In this document: piece after piece, positions 52,279-64,000 of the stretch
How the letters are laid out: the number at the start of each line of letters is the position of its first letter
Numbering within the stretch: position 1 is the stretch's first letter
Assembly (NCBI GenBank): GCA_015039365.1
Contig: WION01000097.1
Span: forward strand, 62,001-126,000
Direction of reading: 5' to 3'
DNA from: Amanita rubescens
Taxonomy: Eukaryota > Basidiomycota > Agaricomycetes > Agaricales > Amanitaceae
DNA length: 64,000 bases
Translations under genes and position numbers: made by a program
Notes under the pieces: model-generated
Seen by the model: the letters and a program-made list of their open reading frames with translations, nothing else
Databases searched by the model: none
What the model was told of the DNA's origin: nothing

Positions 52279-53447
52279 ACTACGTTACAAATGCGTTATT
52301 ATCGTCGTCTGAAGATACGAGTTCTAGTTTCTCGTCACCTTCGCTCGCCGACTCAGGAGGGTTATCATCATCTTCGTCCTCTGAGCTGATCAGTCCTTCC
52401 GAATCGGAGGCAAGTCTGGGAGCGTGATTTGGGTTTGCTACAAGTAGATCCTCCACTGATCCGGTTTTATCTGTGTAGACCGATATTTTCAGTTAGGAAG
52501 GATTATGCAAGTCATGAAAATCCACCTTTTTCCTTTCTGGACTCTGCCCACCGTCTGTCCAGCTCGTCGAGAATTCTATCCTGAGAGCTGCTAACTTCAG
52601 CGGAGCTCTTGCACTGCTTATACTGTTCAAAATAGGGGCTATTGACATATTAGAGTATTGGCTCTGCCTGATTCGGAGATACGTACCGGTTAACCTCATA
52701 AAATGACTCGGCCCAACCAAAAGCACTTAGCAACCTTTCTGCATATGCATCGAAACCAGTGATGTAAAAAGCCGCGGCTAGCGCTTCTACACAGTTTAGC
52801 CTCCAAGGTTTACCATAGTTAGTAGGGTTGGTGGCGAGGAGATAGGGTACTGTTTAGATTTCATGAGCGTTAGGACTGCTAGCTAAGTGCCCAACTCACA
52901 AAGACGTTCGTGTGGGCTGGCTATCTTGGGGAATGGAACATCGTCGAGACGAGCCCAAGAACATTCGACGACGGCAAGTCCTGCCTTCAGCACAAGATGG
53001 TGATCCGCGGGGCTTATGACTTGGGTTGCCTTGGGACTACAAAGCATAGAAAGTAGGTAGGAACTCTCGAAGGGGGGGAACTTGTACTCACGAGATAACT
53101 ATTCCTCTAAAATGTGTACCGACGCGCAGCTCTTTGATCAGCTTTAGACGGGCGAGCTTTTTGCCGGAGCAACGTTTGGGATCGCAGTGATCGAAATCCT
53201 TAATTGAAGGTTAGATAGCGAGAAATGGAACTAGCAACAGTGAACTACAGACCCACATCGCGACAGGAACGTCGATATGTATCTTTGGCTTGGTGTCCAA
53301 GTCTGCGTCATCGCCTTGGATTTCGTCCACCGCGCTTTCCGGTCGCTCATCTGTGATCACTCTTTCTCTGTATCGTCCAAATGATTTGTTTTTGCCTCTT
53401 CCCCTGCTTGTTTTGCTCTTGTTGCTTGAGATGTCCTTCTTGCCCAT
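52279..53447 (-). CDS. TSR3: 18S rRNA aminocarboxypropyltransferase Tsr3
   Basis: The start is at 53447 (MGKKDISSNKSKTSRGRGKN). After the basic N-terminus the core reads DFDHCDPKRCSGKKLARLKL, FRGIVISPKATQVISPAD, LAVVECSWARLDDVPFPKI, HERLLPYLLATNPTNYGKPW and LNCVEALAAAFYITGFDAYA. These are the conserved blocks of Tsr3, which adds the acp group from S-adenosylmethionine to the hypermodified pseudouridine of 18S rRNA late in 40S maturation. The last exon is an acidic tail (ISSEDEDDDNPPESASEGDE) ending at 52279, as in other fungal members. Six short exons. Confidence 0.92.
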
Positions 53448-53639
53448 GGGGACCCGTGGGAAGTCGATTTAGTCACTTTTTTTTTAAGAATGATAATGAG
53501 GATTGAGGATATCGTAAGATGTTACATGTTAAGTTAAATAAGTAGTCACCTCCGAGAGGTTTGTAGGTATGGTAGATCGTATGAGAGTGGTATGCGTGAG
53601 TGAAGTGTTACCGTGACAAACTTCTCTCTCCCGTCTATT

Positions 53640-54000
53640 CGTCAATCAATCTCGCTACCGTTGTAATCGCGGGAAAGGTCTTCACTAGTGAAGCCGACTC
53701 AGGAGTCTAACGAGGAAGTAAGCATCCTTTTTCTCAGAGAAGAAGTTGCGTGCGAGTACCCTTGGGTAACGGTGGAGCCCGCCACAATTCTCGACCCACT
53801 CATGTCTCACATGGAAGCATATATATCATTTATAATCTCTGCTACTCATGATCCAACGTCCCCAATCGAGACATGAAACAAGACACTGCAGGCATTGAAC
53901 GCGTCTTCGAGCCCTCACCGCGCACCACACGCACCGTCTTCAACCTCTTTCAGCTCCCAAACCGCATTGCTATCGTCACAGGAGGACATCGTGGAATCGG
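53640..54000. repeat. Segmental duplication, 5' block (copy 1)
   Basis: Promoter, leader and the first exon of the dehydrogenase to about codon 42 match 62695-63038 with scattered substitutions and short indels. Confidence 0.85.
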
Positions 54001-54965
54001 TCAAGAAATCGCATTTGCCTATGCAGAAGCCGGCGCGATCGTTTACTGCATCGACCTGCCGCAGAAACCAGACGAAGATTGGATCAAGGCTAAAAAATAC
54101 ATTGATTCATTGCCCGAGTTTCAACTGGATGGCGGTGGGGGCTGCAAGGGACGACTAGAATACGTCCATGCGAACGTGACAGACCAGAAACAGATGGTCG
54201 CCGTTGCTGAGGATATCGCGCGAAGGGAAGGGCGCATTGATATCTGCGTTGCTTGTGCGGGGATCCTGAGAAGCGGCGATTGCCTCACGTACTCCGCTGA
54301 AGAGTTCCAGAAAGTTTGTTTCTTGTTGACCTTCGTTACGTTTTTTTCTTATCTGTTCTTACTAGCTCATGGACGTGAACGTAAACGGGGTACTCTTCAC
54401 TGCCCAGGCCGCCGGCCAAATTATGGAACGCACAGAAACCCCTGGAAGCATTATCCTCATAGGAAGTATAAGCGGTAGCGTGGCTAACAAAGTTGGTGTT
54501 CACATCAGAGATTTTTGTGCCCTGTTCACTGACGGCGTCTTCCAGGGATTAAAGTGGTCTGCGTACAATTGTAGCAAAGGTGCCGTCCTTCAGATGGTCA
54601 AGGGTATGGCCAGCGAGCTTGGCGCGAAAGGAATACGTGTTAATAGCATCAGTCCCGGTTACATTGAAACACAGTGCATTTATTCTTCTATTGCCACCAG
54701 ATTTAGTTACTCATGGAATTCACAGAATGACCAAGGACTTTATGAACAAGAACCCTCATTTGAGAGAGGAGTGGTCATCTATGAGTCCCTTCGGTCGTAT
54801 TGGCAGACCAGATGAACTCCGTGGCGTCGCTTTGTGGCTGGCAGGAGATGGGTCGACATTCTGCACAGGCAGCAAGTAAGCATGTTGGATCGCTTGTATA
54901 ATTTTTCAATTGACACTGTCTTGTCTTTTAGTATCGTAGTCGATGGCGGCTACATGACTTGGTAA
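53873..54965 (+). CDS. Short-chain dehydrogenase/reductase
   Basis: The start is at 53873. The Rossmann cofactor motif is IAIVTGGHRGIGQEIAFAYA (TGxxxGIG). Next are VACAGILRSG (NAG-like), IILIGSISGS with the catalytic Ser, SAYNCSKGAV with YxxxK, RVNSISPGYIETQ and the C-terminal STFCTGSNIVVDGGYMTW, all standard classical-SDR marks. Introns lie near 54315-54365, 54500-54546, 54675-54710 and 54876-54930. The best family resemblance is to fungal mannitol/sorbose-type reductases using NADP(H). A 62-codon open frame ends overlapping the start ATG and is probably leader. The 5' half and the 3' flank recur at 62695-63421. Confidence 0.88.
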
Positions 54966-57770
54966 AGAATAGTAGGAATTGGGCCCGTTTACTTTACAAC
55001 TTTTGTTGTATTGCTGACTATTGTATAAATATGTGTGGTACAGCTCGACACATGAGGCTTTGCACGCGCCATGCGAATCCGATCTCAGGATGGGATGCCT
55101 GCATACAGATAACCGGAGGTGCCGGTAAATAAGCAGGCGAGACGAGAAAGATCTGCGCATGGGTATATATTGTGAAACCCTTGACTGCTGAAGCTGAAGA
55201 GTCGGGCGACGGAATGCGTGTTACTTAGTACGGTAGCGATGAAGATGAAGATGAAAAGGTAATGATCGATGATCTTAGTACACATAGATTACACCGAGCC
55301 GGCAGAAAAGCAAAAACAAAGCCTCCCATGACTCTTCCATGCAAACCGCCTGGATATTCCCAATTCTAAAATCCTCCCGACCTTTCACGTTACTTGAATT
55401 GGGCTAATGTCCTTTCATCATAACGCATTTGATTCAGACCTCTTCCTCGACCGTATTCCTTTAGCTCCAGTGACCTATTACACCTGCTGTGCTCTTCTTC
55501 CCACCCAATAAGAACCGTTTGGCCACTCGTACTCTGCAATGCTCGTCTTATGCATCTTAATACTGATTCAATATCTTCTTAACGCACCTGTTACCCTCAT
55601 TAGGATTCGAAGGAACATTGTATCTTCCCTTGGAATTAATAGCGCACGGATAGAGAAAATGTTCATGGACATATTCGAGGACGTTTCGCTCCGTTGTGCC
55701 AGAAATAGCGATGTAGTCGATCAGTCTAACAAAAGTCACAAAGCTGAGCCAGGTGTACCGTGTGGGTAGATAGGTTTCTCACCTGAGATGTATTACATAT
55801 TCGCACAAGCCTACGCCGCCTGCGTGAGGGCATACCAAAACGCTGAATCTAAATCATATCGTACTACACCATTAGTATTATACGGGTTAAATCTAATATG
55901 CTTACTTGGCGGCCATGAGCAACACACTCAAAACCTCACTTACCCCTGCCAATCTGCACGAATCGATCTGATATACATCGATCGCTTCAGCTTGAAGCAA
56001 CTGCTTGAAAACCGGTCGATTATGCGCATGTTCACCGGTGGCTACTCCGATACCATGGGGTTTGAGGGCTTTACGAACAGTGGCGTGGCCTAGGATATAG
56101 TCGGCTCTTCAATGATTCTGAACACGATGACTCGTATTCAACGCACAGGATTCTCGCGAACAGTGTCGGTGAATAGCGTAACGTATGCAGCAGAGTAATC
56201 ACAATCGGTGTTCCTGTATAAAGCATAGATAAGGACGTTGACCTCATTTGCGTGGGTTACTTACATTGCATCCGTTCCAAGGACATTTTGCCACAAAACA
56301 TACCACGCATTTCGTATCGAGTAATCTTTGGCATTAGTGTTTGTGTGAGAAGTAAAGCAGTGAAGCATGGTCGATATAATAAATGTCCCAGTTGCGCAGA
56401 GATGATAGAGTCGGGCCGGGGGATCAATCGGTAGCCGATAGCCGCGGCTACTGGTAATTCTAAGCTAGCCGAGGGATGAGGCCTATGAGGCGTAGAATGT
56501 AGTCTAAGTGTGAGGTAGCAAAGTGGCTGTGCCACGGTCTCCCTTCTCTTTCCTGCCACCTCAAGACAGCGAGACCCGACGTGACCGACTCCAGCTCGCT
56601 CTCGTGACGCGCCATTAGAGCTCCTCGGTTGCGTTACTACAGCAGCTTCCTGATCTTTCGCGCCCCACCCGCCACTCCCTCTCAGGTCCGAACTAAGGAA
56701 GACAAGCCGCCCTTCAGACGTCTTCCTCCCTTCTTAGTCCGACGCGCTTTTGAAGGTCGAAAGGCTGACCTGCTCGGCGCCCACCCGCCCTCACAGCTCA
56801 CCTTGCCAACCCCCAGCGTTTCGGGCCGGGAGTCCCTCCCGGGGGCTTCGCCCATCCGTTTTTAACTCAAAGGTTCACTCAAGTGAAACTATACCTTTCC
56901 CTCTCGTGAATGATCATTTTCCTTAAAAGACATCTGAGCGTCGAAACGCGTAGATCAACGCCATATTCGCCCTCGGCCCTATCGCCTTTACAGTGCGTTG
57001 CCGAAGCAAATTCAAATTCAGTGAGCCGCTAGCATTTTTGGTAACCCGTTCCAGTTGGCCTAAATTTAGGCCAAGAACCGGACCAGACCAGACTTCGGGA
57101 CACGCTGGCTTAATCTGGTCCTTGAAGTTCATCTCTGTTGGGAGAAAGGATACTAAATCCTTACCGAGGGCGGAATGAGTATGTTGCTGTAAGTGCCATT
57201 TGGACCTCGAGACCAGTGCCGCATCATTGACATTGTTCCCATGTCACTGTCAACTGTCGACGGTCTATATCAGCCTATATCGGGTGCGGTCACTTGATCC
57301 GCCGAGAGGGCAGCACGCTTCACATCAGTTACACTAGTGACTACCAGTGACCCTTAGCTATAGGGTGTGTTGTCCTCAACCAGCGGTGAGGCGCGTATAG
57401 CACTCGAGCCGCTAAGTATATGGAGGGATTTAGGATCAGACGGCTGGTTTTCCGGAGGGTTTCTTACTGCGAGATCGATTGAAGATCAACTCTAATTTAA
57501 TTAGGCTGACGCAAACACGTTGTGCCTTAGCCCAATTCGGAATTGACATCGTGGGCTTGAAGTATACAATAGTAGTAGTACATTATTCAGTAACACCAAC
57601 CGCAACTTTCCGTTATCATTAGCCATCACCGGGAGCACAGCTCAGATGACAGAGCGTGCTGCTGGCGTGCTGCCATCATCCTAAGGTGCGTTCACTGCCT
57701 GAGTCGGTCAATCGCATCCCCTAACACTTCGTAGTGTGACTGTCCCATCTAAACCCGCTCCTGAGGCCTG
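54966..57770. other. 2.8-kb stretch with no assigned gene
   Basis: Beyond the duplicated 3' flank, only short open frames without family features are seen (for example around 55540-56090 and 56630-56865). Confidence 0.4.
55110..55450. repeat. Segmental duplication, 3' block (copy 1)
   Basis: From GGTGCCGGTAAATAAGCAGG through TTCAGACCTCTTCC this block matches 63098-63421. It lies just 3' of the dehydrogenase. Confidence 0.85.
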
Positions 57771-58862
57771 ATGAGTCGGAGGCTCAACTTCAAGTTAGCG
57801 CCAGAAGGATCGCGCGGCGAACAAGCTCAGAAAAAGGTACGCTCATCTCAAACCCCTCCATTGCCGTTAAACTCAAGTTCCTCTGATTGAAAAGACGGTT
57901 TCCCTCTCTCGGAATGCCACAGGGTCGACTTGGACAAGCAAACAGGTAGATTTGGAACAAACAATTCAGCTGCAGTCCCGCGACATCACAGGCAGGTTTG
58001 TCGTACAGCAGACGACAAAGACGGTCAAGACATTGTCATCAAGCCTCGAGGATGACAAGGGTGGTTTTATTCCCAATGTCTCGCCATTCAAGATTGTTCT
58101 CAAGGATTACTTCAAGCCCTTAAAGCACATCCATCGGGATTTAGACGATGAAGCATCGATTGCCGTAGCTGGGCGCTATGAGGACTCTATTAGCAATGAT
58201 GAGACCACTATTTGGCTGCGGCTCACTGTACAGCGTACGGCAGGCCTGTTTACGAGGATCATTTTCAAGGTCAAACTGCCTGATCCTTGTAACTCTGGTG
58301 AGCCAATCATGTCAATGCGATTGTCTGGATTCTCATGTCCCCATTTGCATGCCAGACCTCGAAGTGACCATGGTCCACCCTCTTGATGATACTCCTCTGA
58401 ACAAAGCTGTGGATGTTGCAATTGAAACCGAACGCAGTGCAGGTGCAAATTTAGATGTAAAGCCACCACCTCCAGTTCCAATCGGTTTTGGTGCGAATAG
58501 AGCCAAACGCCACAAGCTATCATATACGTTACCCAAATTTCCAACGTGTAGTGCCGGCAGCCACACTTCCGGTGACGAGGAAGTGTGCAAATGGGTTCTT
58601 CTAGGGGAAGAGAATTTCACCTATGGAGTGGTTGGGAGCATTGCGCTTATGGGAATTACACTTAAGTTACCACAGGACCTGGGGCCACGCCGAGTTCAGG
58701 CATCCTTTCAGTTCCAATTCGATTACATACAAACCGATCGCAAATGGCTCCAGAAACTACTAACTAGTCCCAAACACAGCGATGTATTTCCCTCGCCAGG
58801 GGAGTACCGGATTGTGACCTTTGATTTGGGGTCCCGGAAGTGCGAGGACAAGGAGAGGAGGT
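57771..58862 (+). CDS. Hypothetical Agaricomycete protein
   Basis: Exon 1 from ATG 57771 (MSRRLNFKLAPEGSRGEQAQ) is joined by a canonical intron (57837-57894) to TVSLSRNATGSTWTSKQVDL. The long second exon includes PNVSPFKIVLKDYFKPLKHI and DETTIWLRLTVQRTAGLF. A second intron from about 58303 (GTGAGC) to 58359 (GCCAG) leads to DLEVTMVHPLDDTPLNKAVD. The gene ends near 58862. About 325 residues, beta-strand-rich, with no motif I know. The clean splice signals and consistent frame support a real gene. Confidence 0.6.
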
Positions 58863-59928
58863 GAGCATTCTTCCAATTACATTGTCTATCCATTTTCAAT
58901 CCTGAGATTTTCTTTCCGCGAAAAGCTCTTGAGATGTTTGATGGGCGAGAAACCGGTCAATGGCGGCAAATGGGAATGACTACGACGATGATTGACTCAG
59001 TTTTATGTATCACATATACTTTTCAGAGTAATTCGGTATTGCTAGTGCTACATGCACATGCATACTCATAAGTATGTTGTTATCGAGAGTCTAAGAATGT
59101 GATTGAGGGAAGATGACTCTGAAAGTGCTGCGAGCGGCTTCATGACTTAGTGAAGGGATTTTTATTGCATGGTATGGCAGTATTGCGGCAGCAGTCATGA
59201 GGCGTGTAACAAGTATTATTGATGTGATGCAGGGGTTACAAAACCAGGAAATTAAATAGAAGTGGTGGTATGATCCCCCGAAGGAGTGAATAGATTATAG
59301 AACGCTAGCTGCAAAGCATGGCACGCACAGGTGTTGATCACATCAATCAGTTCAAGATGACGAGGAGAGAGGAATAGAAGGCTACGCATGATTGTAATGC
59401 TCCAACACTCTAAGTTGACTAAAGCCGAGTCCCAAGGTAAACTTGCGAGGATGCGCATATAGCCGGACCTTAGTAGTACTAGTAGGAGTGATGTAGAGCC
59501 CGCATTGTTCAGAATACACGGTGGTCTCGGGACACACCCGGTTGCGAAAGAAGTACAATGGCTGGCGGTAAGCAGGTGTAGGCGGTGAGCATTAGCGAGA
59601 TGCCTGTCGTTGATCACTTGAGCGAGATCGACGTCCGAGCCAGAGCGTGACACACGAGCGATGTTCGTTACAATTTTACAAAAGCATCAGAACGTTGTGA
59701 CGCTAAGGCTAACCTTAGGAGGGATCGGTTACCCCTCTCTATCGAACGCCCACAACTTACATTCCATTACTGACAATTCTAGCCACAGCTTTAAAGAAAA
59801 ACAACACCGAACGTTGAGTAATACACATCATTGCACATGGGGTAAGAGAGAGAAGAGAGAATTTCACGTTCTTGGAAGGTTACAAAGTAAAAAGTGAGTC
59901 CCACCGTGCACTTGCAGCCCGAAGACAT
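58863..59928. other. Intergenic, no gene seen
   Basis: About 1.1 kb between convergent genes. A minus-strand frame at 59252-59653 has no family features and is judged non-coding. Confidence 0.35.
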
Positions 59929-61972
59929 TCAGTTTTTGTTTGAGGTGCGGACGATTGTAAACATCGCAGTTGTCCAACTAGCTAAGCCGCCGAACTTCAG
60001 GCCGCCTATGCTCTCGCCAGGAGGAGCGCTGGGGCCAGCTGGCAGCGCAACCTGGAGTTCTCTGAGCGTGTCTTGTGTAGGAGATCGGAACCATTGCTCA
60101 AGGAATGAGAAATCCGTCTTCTCTTTCGTCGCGAAGACCTTTATATATGATAACTCAACTTTGTTCTTGGCCGGACATTCGAAGAGCAAGCCTGAGCCAT
60201 CTCTGCTCCCAAAAGATCGATTCTCGCCCGCCTTCAATTGGGATTGCCGCTCGCTGGGTGATAAAGGATACAAAGGCACTGTACCACGTCCTTCAGCATC
60301 CAATGTCACAAATCAAAGGTCTGGACTTACCAATCATCAATGAGGATGCGTCGAAGAAGAAGACGTGGATCCAGAAATCTTGCTTCGACTTGTTGGTTAC
60401 AACAAAGCTAAATGGGCCAGCATTCTCGTCCTCATCTATCTCCAGTTTTACACCGCTCGTCTTAAGATGATCGCCCTTGGGTTCCTCCCCGTCCGTGTTC
60501 ATGGTCTCTGAGTCTCCGATTTTCTGGAGCTGAAGGAGGAGACTTTGGTTTCCCGATGAATCAGCGGGAGACATCCTTAAAAGGTGGTAGGCAAATCGAG
60601 TAGCCTTTCTGAACATTCTCGCGAAGCATTGATCATCTTCTTCTCCGGATGGATAATAGGCGAAGGCAATACTATGGCTGACTCGTTGGGAGTCAAATTT
60701 CTGGTCGCCCGTCGGTCCATGCCACACGAGAGTGGGTTTGCCACTGGCATCAAATTTGAAAGTGAGATTGGCATCGCCAGCCTTGTCCGTTTTCTGTGCG
60801 CCACAAACATCGGAGGGTTCGGGGAATCCCGGGGCTGGATCACCTTCGATAAGAACCCTGACGGCTTTTCCCACTTCGGGCGCTGCATAATAGGTCTCAA
60901 CGGCGTAGAAAATACTTGGCAATGGGGTGGCACCACCGCCCGAGGAACGACGTAAAGTGGAGGTGGTCTCGTCCGCGGATTTCACGAAAACCTCCCCAAG
61001 ATGTTCGACCTTTTTATTCTGAGGGTCCTTTACGTTGCTATAGAAAATGGCGAGTTTTGTTCCAGGTACAATGCCGTGAGCCAAACCAGCATCGAGTTTG
61101 ATATCCTTCCCAATCTCAGCGTGGCCACGTAAGAAGGCAGGATATGCCCCTCCGCTGGATCGATCGAATAAAAAGTGGTCCGTATTGCGACCAAAGCACT
61201 TTACAGCGTATTTTTTGCTGGATAATCGGCCATCAGTGGACACAAGGAGAAAGTATTTGCAGAACGCACTTGTCATCCTGAACCTTAGCAGTAGGTGATT
61301 TCACAGCCAAAATATCCTGAACCTTAGCAGCGAATGATTCCACAGTCAAAAGTTTGATCGCCTTGTTTTTCCTCTCCAATTTCAGCACATTGACAAGTGA
61401 CTCAGTAAACGATCCTCCGCATTCGGTTTCAGTGGCATCCTCTGGGGCGATAACAACGAAGGAGCCGGGATCATTCCAGTGAAAAAGATCGGAATCGCAG
61501 TCAAGGAGAACTGTCTACCGATTTTTTTGAGTGCAAATCATAGACATGATGGCGAATGGATACCCACTATGTTATTCCCGTAGGACCTGCAAATCTGGTC
61601 AAAGAGCCGGACGAGAGTTGAGTCTGAAAGCCCGGTCTGCGACCCTGTGTTGATATCGACAGGACATATCATCCCAACATCATCCCCTGCCTGTCCCGCC
61701 AACCCAGAGAAGAAGAACAGGAGCGCATGGCCAGGCTCAAACTCGGGATGGTCGGGAAAATTTGCTATGGCATTTATGATCTCGCTCTTTATAGCTTCAT
61801 CGTTGTAGAGATGCTTGATATGACTTTCTGGCACCTGGAGGTCCTGGAGGAGAAAGTCTTCTAACTTCTTGGCGTCGCTGACTGCATGACTAAGACGAGG
61901 GAAACCCTCATCCTTGTACTGATCGATACCAACGATAATAGCGAAGATTTTAGAAGACAGATTGTCTGACAT
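59929..61972 (-). CDS. Caspase-like protein lacking the catalytic dyad
   Basis: Four exons: 61972-61564, 61510-61284, 61217 to about 60340, then to 59929. The first has the caspase p20 pattern: KIFAIIVGIDQYKDEGFPRL, VSDAKKLEDFLLQDLQVPES and ALLFFFSGLAGQAG, followed by MICPVDI. Where active relatives have FFAGHG, this reads FFSGLAG, without the histidine. Where they have LD(S/C)CHSG, the spliced sequence reads VLLDCDSDLF, without Cys-His in place. After the protease-like domain comes a beta-rich C-terminal region (IFYAVETYYAAPEVGKAVRV, DFWIHVFFFDASSLMI, VELSYIKVFATKEKTDFSFL), as in the Agaricomycete caspase-domain family. Probably a pseudo-protease; partner unknown. Confidence 0.78.
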
Positions 61973-62694
61973 TGCGCAGAAGCAGGAAAAGCGGAAGGGT
62001 GTTTGGATACAGGCACGGCATAGGCTGGTTAGCGCATTTGCACTATATCGGTACGATCCCCTCGGTATATCATTTACGTCTGTATGGGCATCTCAGGTAA
62101 CATGCCAGTTTACATGATTATATTGCCTGCGGCCATCACCGGATGGACAGGTGCGATAGGGCGGAATTGCACCCACTGGGAAGGGCCATACGATCGAACT
62201 TGAAAGGGCAGTCGTTCTATGTTTACCGTTTAGGTACAGTGGCGTCCTGACTGAGTTTGAAAACTGCCTTTTATGTAAGTTTTCTCTCTCGCGTCCACGA
62301 AGCGGGACGCGTTTTCCTTGCTTTGCATACGCTGCCTTTGACTTTTGATTATAGGGTTTGCGTGCCAGGTGGCGTTCACGGCCATTTGTCACCAGTCTTT
62401 CACCTTCCTTCAGCAATGTCAGATTCAGACGCCGGCGCCAATGAGCTGGCTCGCCGACCTCAAAGGGGTAGAAGAACCCAGGTCCCCGGGATGATGCTGG
62501 ACTTTTGGACATAAGTGTTCTACCCCATTAAGATATAACTGCACCCTCCATATTTAGTGCTTTTCTCCTTCTAGAAATGTGCACCTTCCATATCCGGACT
62601 CAATAACTGTATATAGAAGGTATTTCCCATGCCTAAGTAAAAAGCTCTCCATTTCTTTATCAATTCTATTTCGAAGCTGCCCTCTCTCTTTACA
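61973..62694. other. Intergenic, no gene seen
   Basis: Open frames on both strands around 62093-62514 have no recognisable features. Confidence 0.35.
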
Positions 62695-63421
62695 CTCGTC
62701 GATCAATCTACGTATCCTACGCTACCGTTGTGATCACGGGAAATGTCTTCAAAAGTGAAGCTAGTGAAGGCTGACGGGTTTTCTTTCAAGAGTCTTAACG
62801 AGGAGGTTATTCTCAGAGAAGACGTTGCGAAGGAAAGTATTACCGCCGGGTGGAGCCCGCGACCCACTCATGTCTGGCATATATCATTTATAATCTCTAC
62901 TACTCATGATCCAATGTCCCCAATCGAGACATGAAACAAGACACTGCAGGCATTGAACGCGTCTTCGAGCCCTCGCCGCGCACCTCACGCACCGTCTTCA
63001 ACCTCTTCCAGCTTCCAAAGCGCATTGCTATTGTCGCTGTCCCCAGTGGCTGATTTCCCTGCCTATCCGCCGGGTTACCTACGTAGTGTTTGCCGAAAGT
63101 AGGTGCCGGTAAATAGGCAGGCGAGACGAGAAAGGTCTGCGCATGGTATGTATATATTGGTGAAACCCTTGGCTGCCCTGAAGAGTCGGACGACGGTTAG
63201 GTAGCGATGAAAATGAAAAAGTAGTGATCGATGATTTGTATACCGGTTCTTATTACACATAGATTACACTGAGTTGGTAGAAAAGCAAAAACAAAGCCTC
63301 CCATGACTTTTCCATGCAAACCGCCCAGATATTCCCAATTCTAAAATCCTCCCGACCTTCCACGGTACTTAAATTTGGGTTAATCGTGATGCGTTTGATT
63401 CAGACCTCTTCCTTGACCGTA
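62695..63421 (+). pseudogene. Truncated second copy of the dehydrogenase region
   Basis: 62695-63038 repeats the leader and first 42 or so codons of the dehydrogenase, starting at ATG 62933 (MKQDTAGIERVFEPSPRTSR, then LPKRIAIV). About 60 unrelated bases follow, and from 63098 the sequence continues with the 3' flank of copy 1. The middle of the gene, about 1.1 kb, is missing, including the glycine-rich cofactor loop and catalytic residues. A stop follows within 20 bases of the junction. Confidence 0.85.
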
Positions 63422-63534
63422 TCAAACGGTGGCTGAATCCTGATATCGTCGATGGTCTCGAAGATCGGCCTATCGACAGGAGCAAGAGTTATTGGCATGC
63501 GCTACCTGGACCGCTTGTCCTCCAGCCGCCAACA

Positions 63535-64000
63535 TTAGAAGATCATTGGCTCGAAAGAGAACGGTTTATAGCTCCCTATGCAGTACAAACGAAGCTTAGC
63601 GTTGGCATTAGACGAGGAAAAAGGGACGTACATATCCTTGCTTGCCAGTCTCCGCTTCCTGTAGCAAGCAGCCCTCCCATCGGACTCAGGCCAACGGAAA
63701 TAACCGAGTTCTTGTGGCCCTGAAGCATACACTGCACCGCTGCCGATCTGGTGTCCCAGAACTGGACTCCGCGGTCTTCGGAACCTGAGACGACCCATCT
63801 CCCATCGTGCGAAATGGCAACGGAAAGAACATAGTCCTGCAATCTCTAGATAAGCCCACCTGGCCTACCAACGAAGGAAAACAAACAGGTGGAAAGTACC
63901 TTGTGTCCAATGAAATTCATCGTGCATGGGCTGCCCTCTTTACCATCTATCTTCATGACCGTGCCTTGTCCCGAAGTCCCAGGACCTGTTGTACTGCCTC
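63535..64000 (-). CDS. 3' end of a further TUP1 paralogue, running off the right edge
   Basis: On the minus strand from the edge: [23 protein letters not shown], a canonical intron (about 63842-63902), then [40 protein letters not shown] and [19 protein letters not shown]. After an intron it ends [13 protein letters not shown], with a stop at 63535. It is closer to the full-length TUP1 (28922-31826) than to either propeller of the double gene, including the shared GEKGSP/GKEGSP insert before the last blades. Whether it has the N-terminal domain cannot be seen. It lies directly beside the truncated dehydrogenase copy. Confidence 0.9.

Noticed and set aside
53688..53876. 62-codon frame directly before the dehydrogenase, overlapping its ATG
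   Set aside because: Its duplicate at 62743-62934 has a different N-terminal half through indels, so coding constraint is not evident. Treated as leader sequence.
57640..57720. tRNA-like stretch with CAGCTCAGATGACAGAGC resembling an A box and GTCGGTCAATCGC resembling a B box
   Set aside because: The acceptor arms do not pair over seven bases, the B box departs from the consensus and no anticodon arm folds cleanly. At best it is a degenerate tRNA-derived repeat.
57760..57800. CCTGATGAGTCGG resembling a hammerhead core or C/D snoRNA C box
   Set aside because: No downstream GAAA core or properly spaced D box is present. The ATG in it starts a well-supported gene.

Overview
The window is nuclear DNA of a filamentous basidiomycete, most likely an Agaricomycete. 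The evidence is many 40-70 nt introns with GTAAGT-like donors, families typical of that class (AIG1-type GTPases, caspase-like proteins, tandem single-pass membrane proteins, F-box proteins) and a dense load of transposons. All exon structures were read by eye from the sequence, so exon edges are approximate unless a splice site is stated.

Region 1 (1-21150) is transposon-rich. A minus-strand gene is split by a 1.1 kb non-autonomous hAT element with a perfect 8-bp target duplication. Next is a complete 8.5 kb Ty3/Gypsy chromovirus with two identical 429-bp LTRs and a 5-bp target duplication. It has Gag, a Pol reached by a -1 slippery site, a chromodomain integrase and a third ORF with an unusual CCHH knuckle. 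It has an 11-nt self-priming primer site, and about 990 nt without any AUG before Gag. Further right are an integrase-core gene with an internal TGA, a large unknown gene broken by a palindromic MITE, and a FAD-linked oxidase gene broken by a 928-bp element with a 6-bp target duplication. In the oxidase the uninterrupted frame can be followed on both sides of the insertion.

Region 2 (21600-32000) is gene-dense: a kinase-like protein, SmD1, a Pop8/Rpp14-like RNase P subunit, and a tandem expansion of the Tup1 corepressor. One full-length TUP1 (28922-31826) lies beside a gene (25940-28715) that appears to join two complete Tup1 WD40 propellers in frame through a 43-nt intron, without the N-terminal Ssn6-binding domain.

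Region 3 (32000-53500) holds an AIG1-type GTPase next to a protein with a receiver/TIR-like fold, a decayed NOP4/RBM28 copy, a KAT14/CSRP2BP-like acetyltransferase, a candidate PD-(D/E)XK nuclease-like protein, two membrane-protein paralogues, an F-box protein, a scrambled TUP1 fragment and TSR3.

Region 4 (53500-64000) has a short-chain dehydrogenase, an unknown gene, a caspase-like protein lacking its catalytic residues, a deletion-bearing second copy of the dehydrogenase region, and the 3' end of another TUP1 paralogue running off the right edge. TUP1 and dehydrogenase sequences recur together, which suggests segmental duplication shaped this locus.
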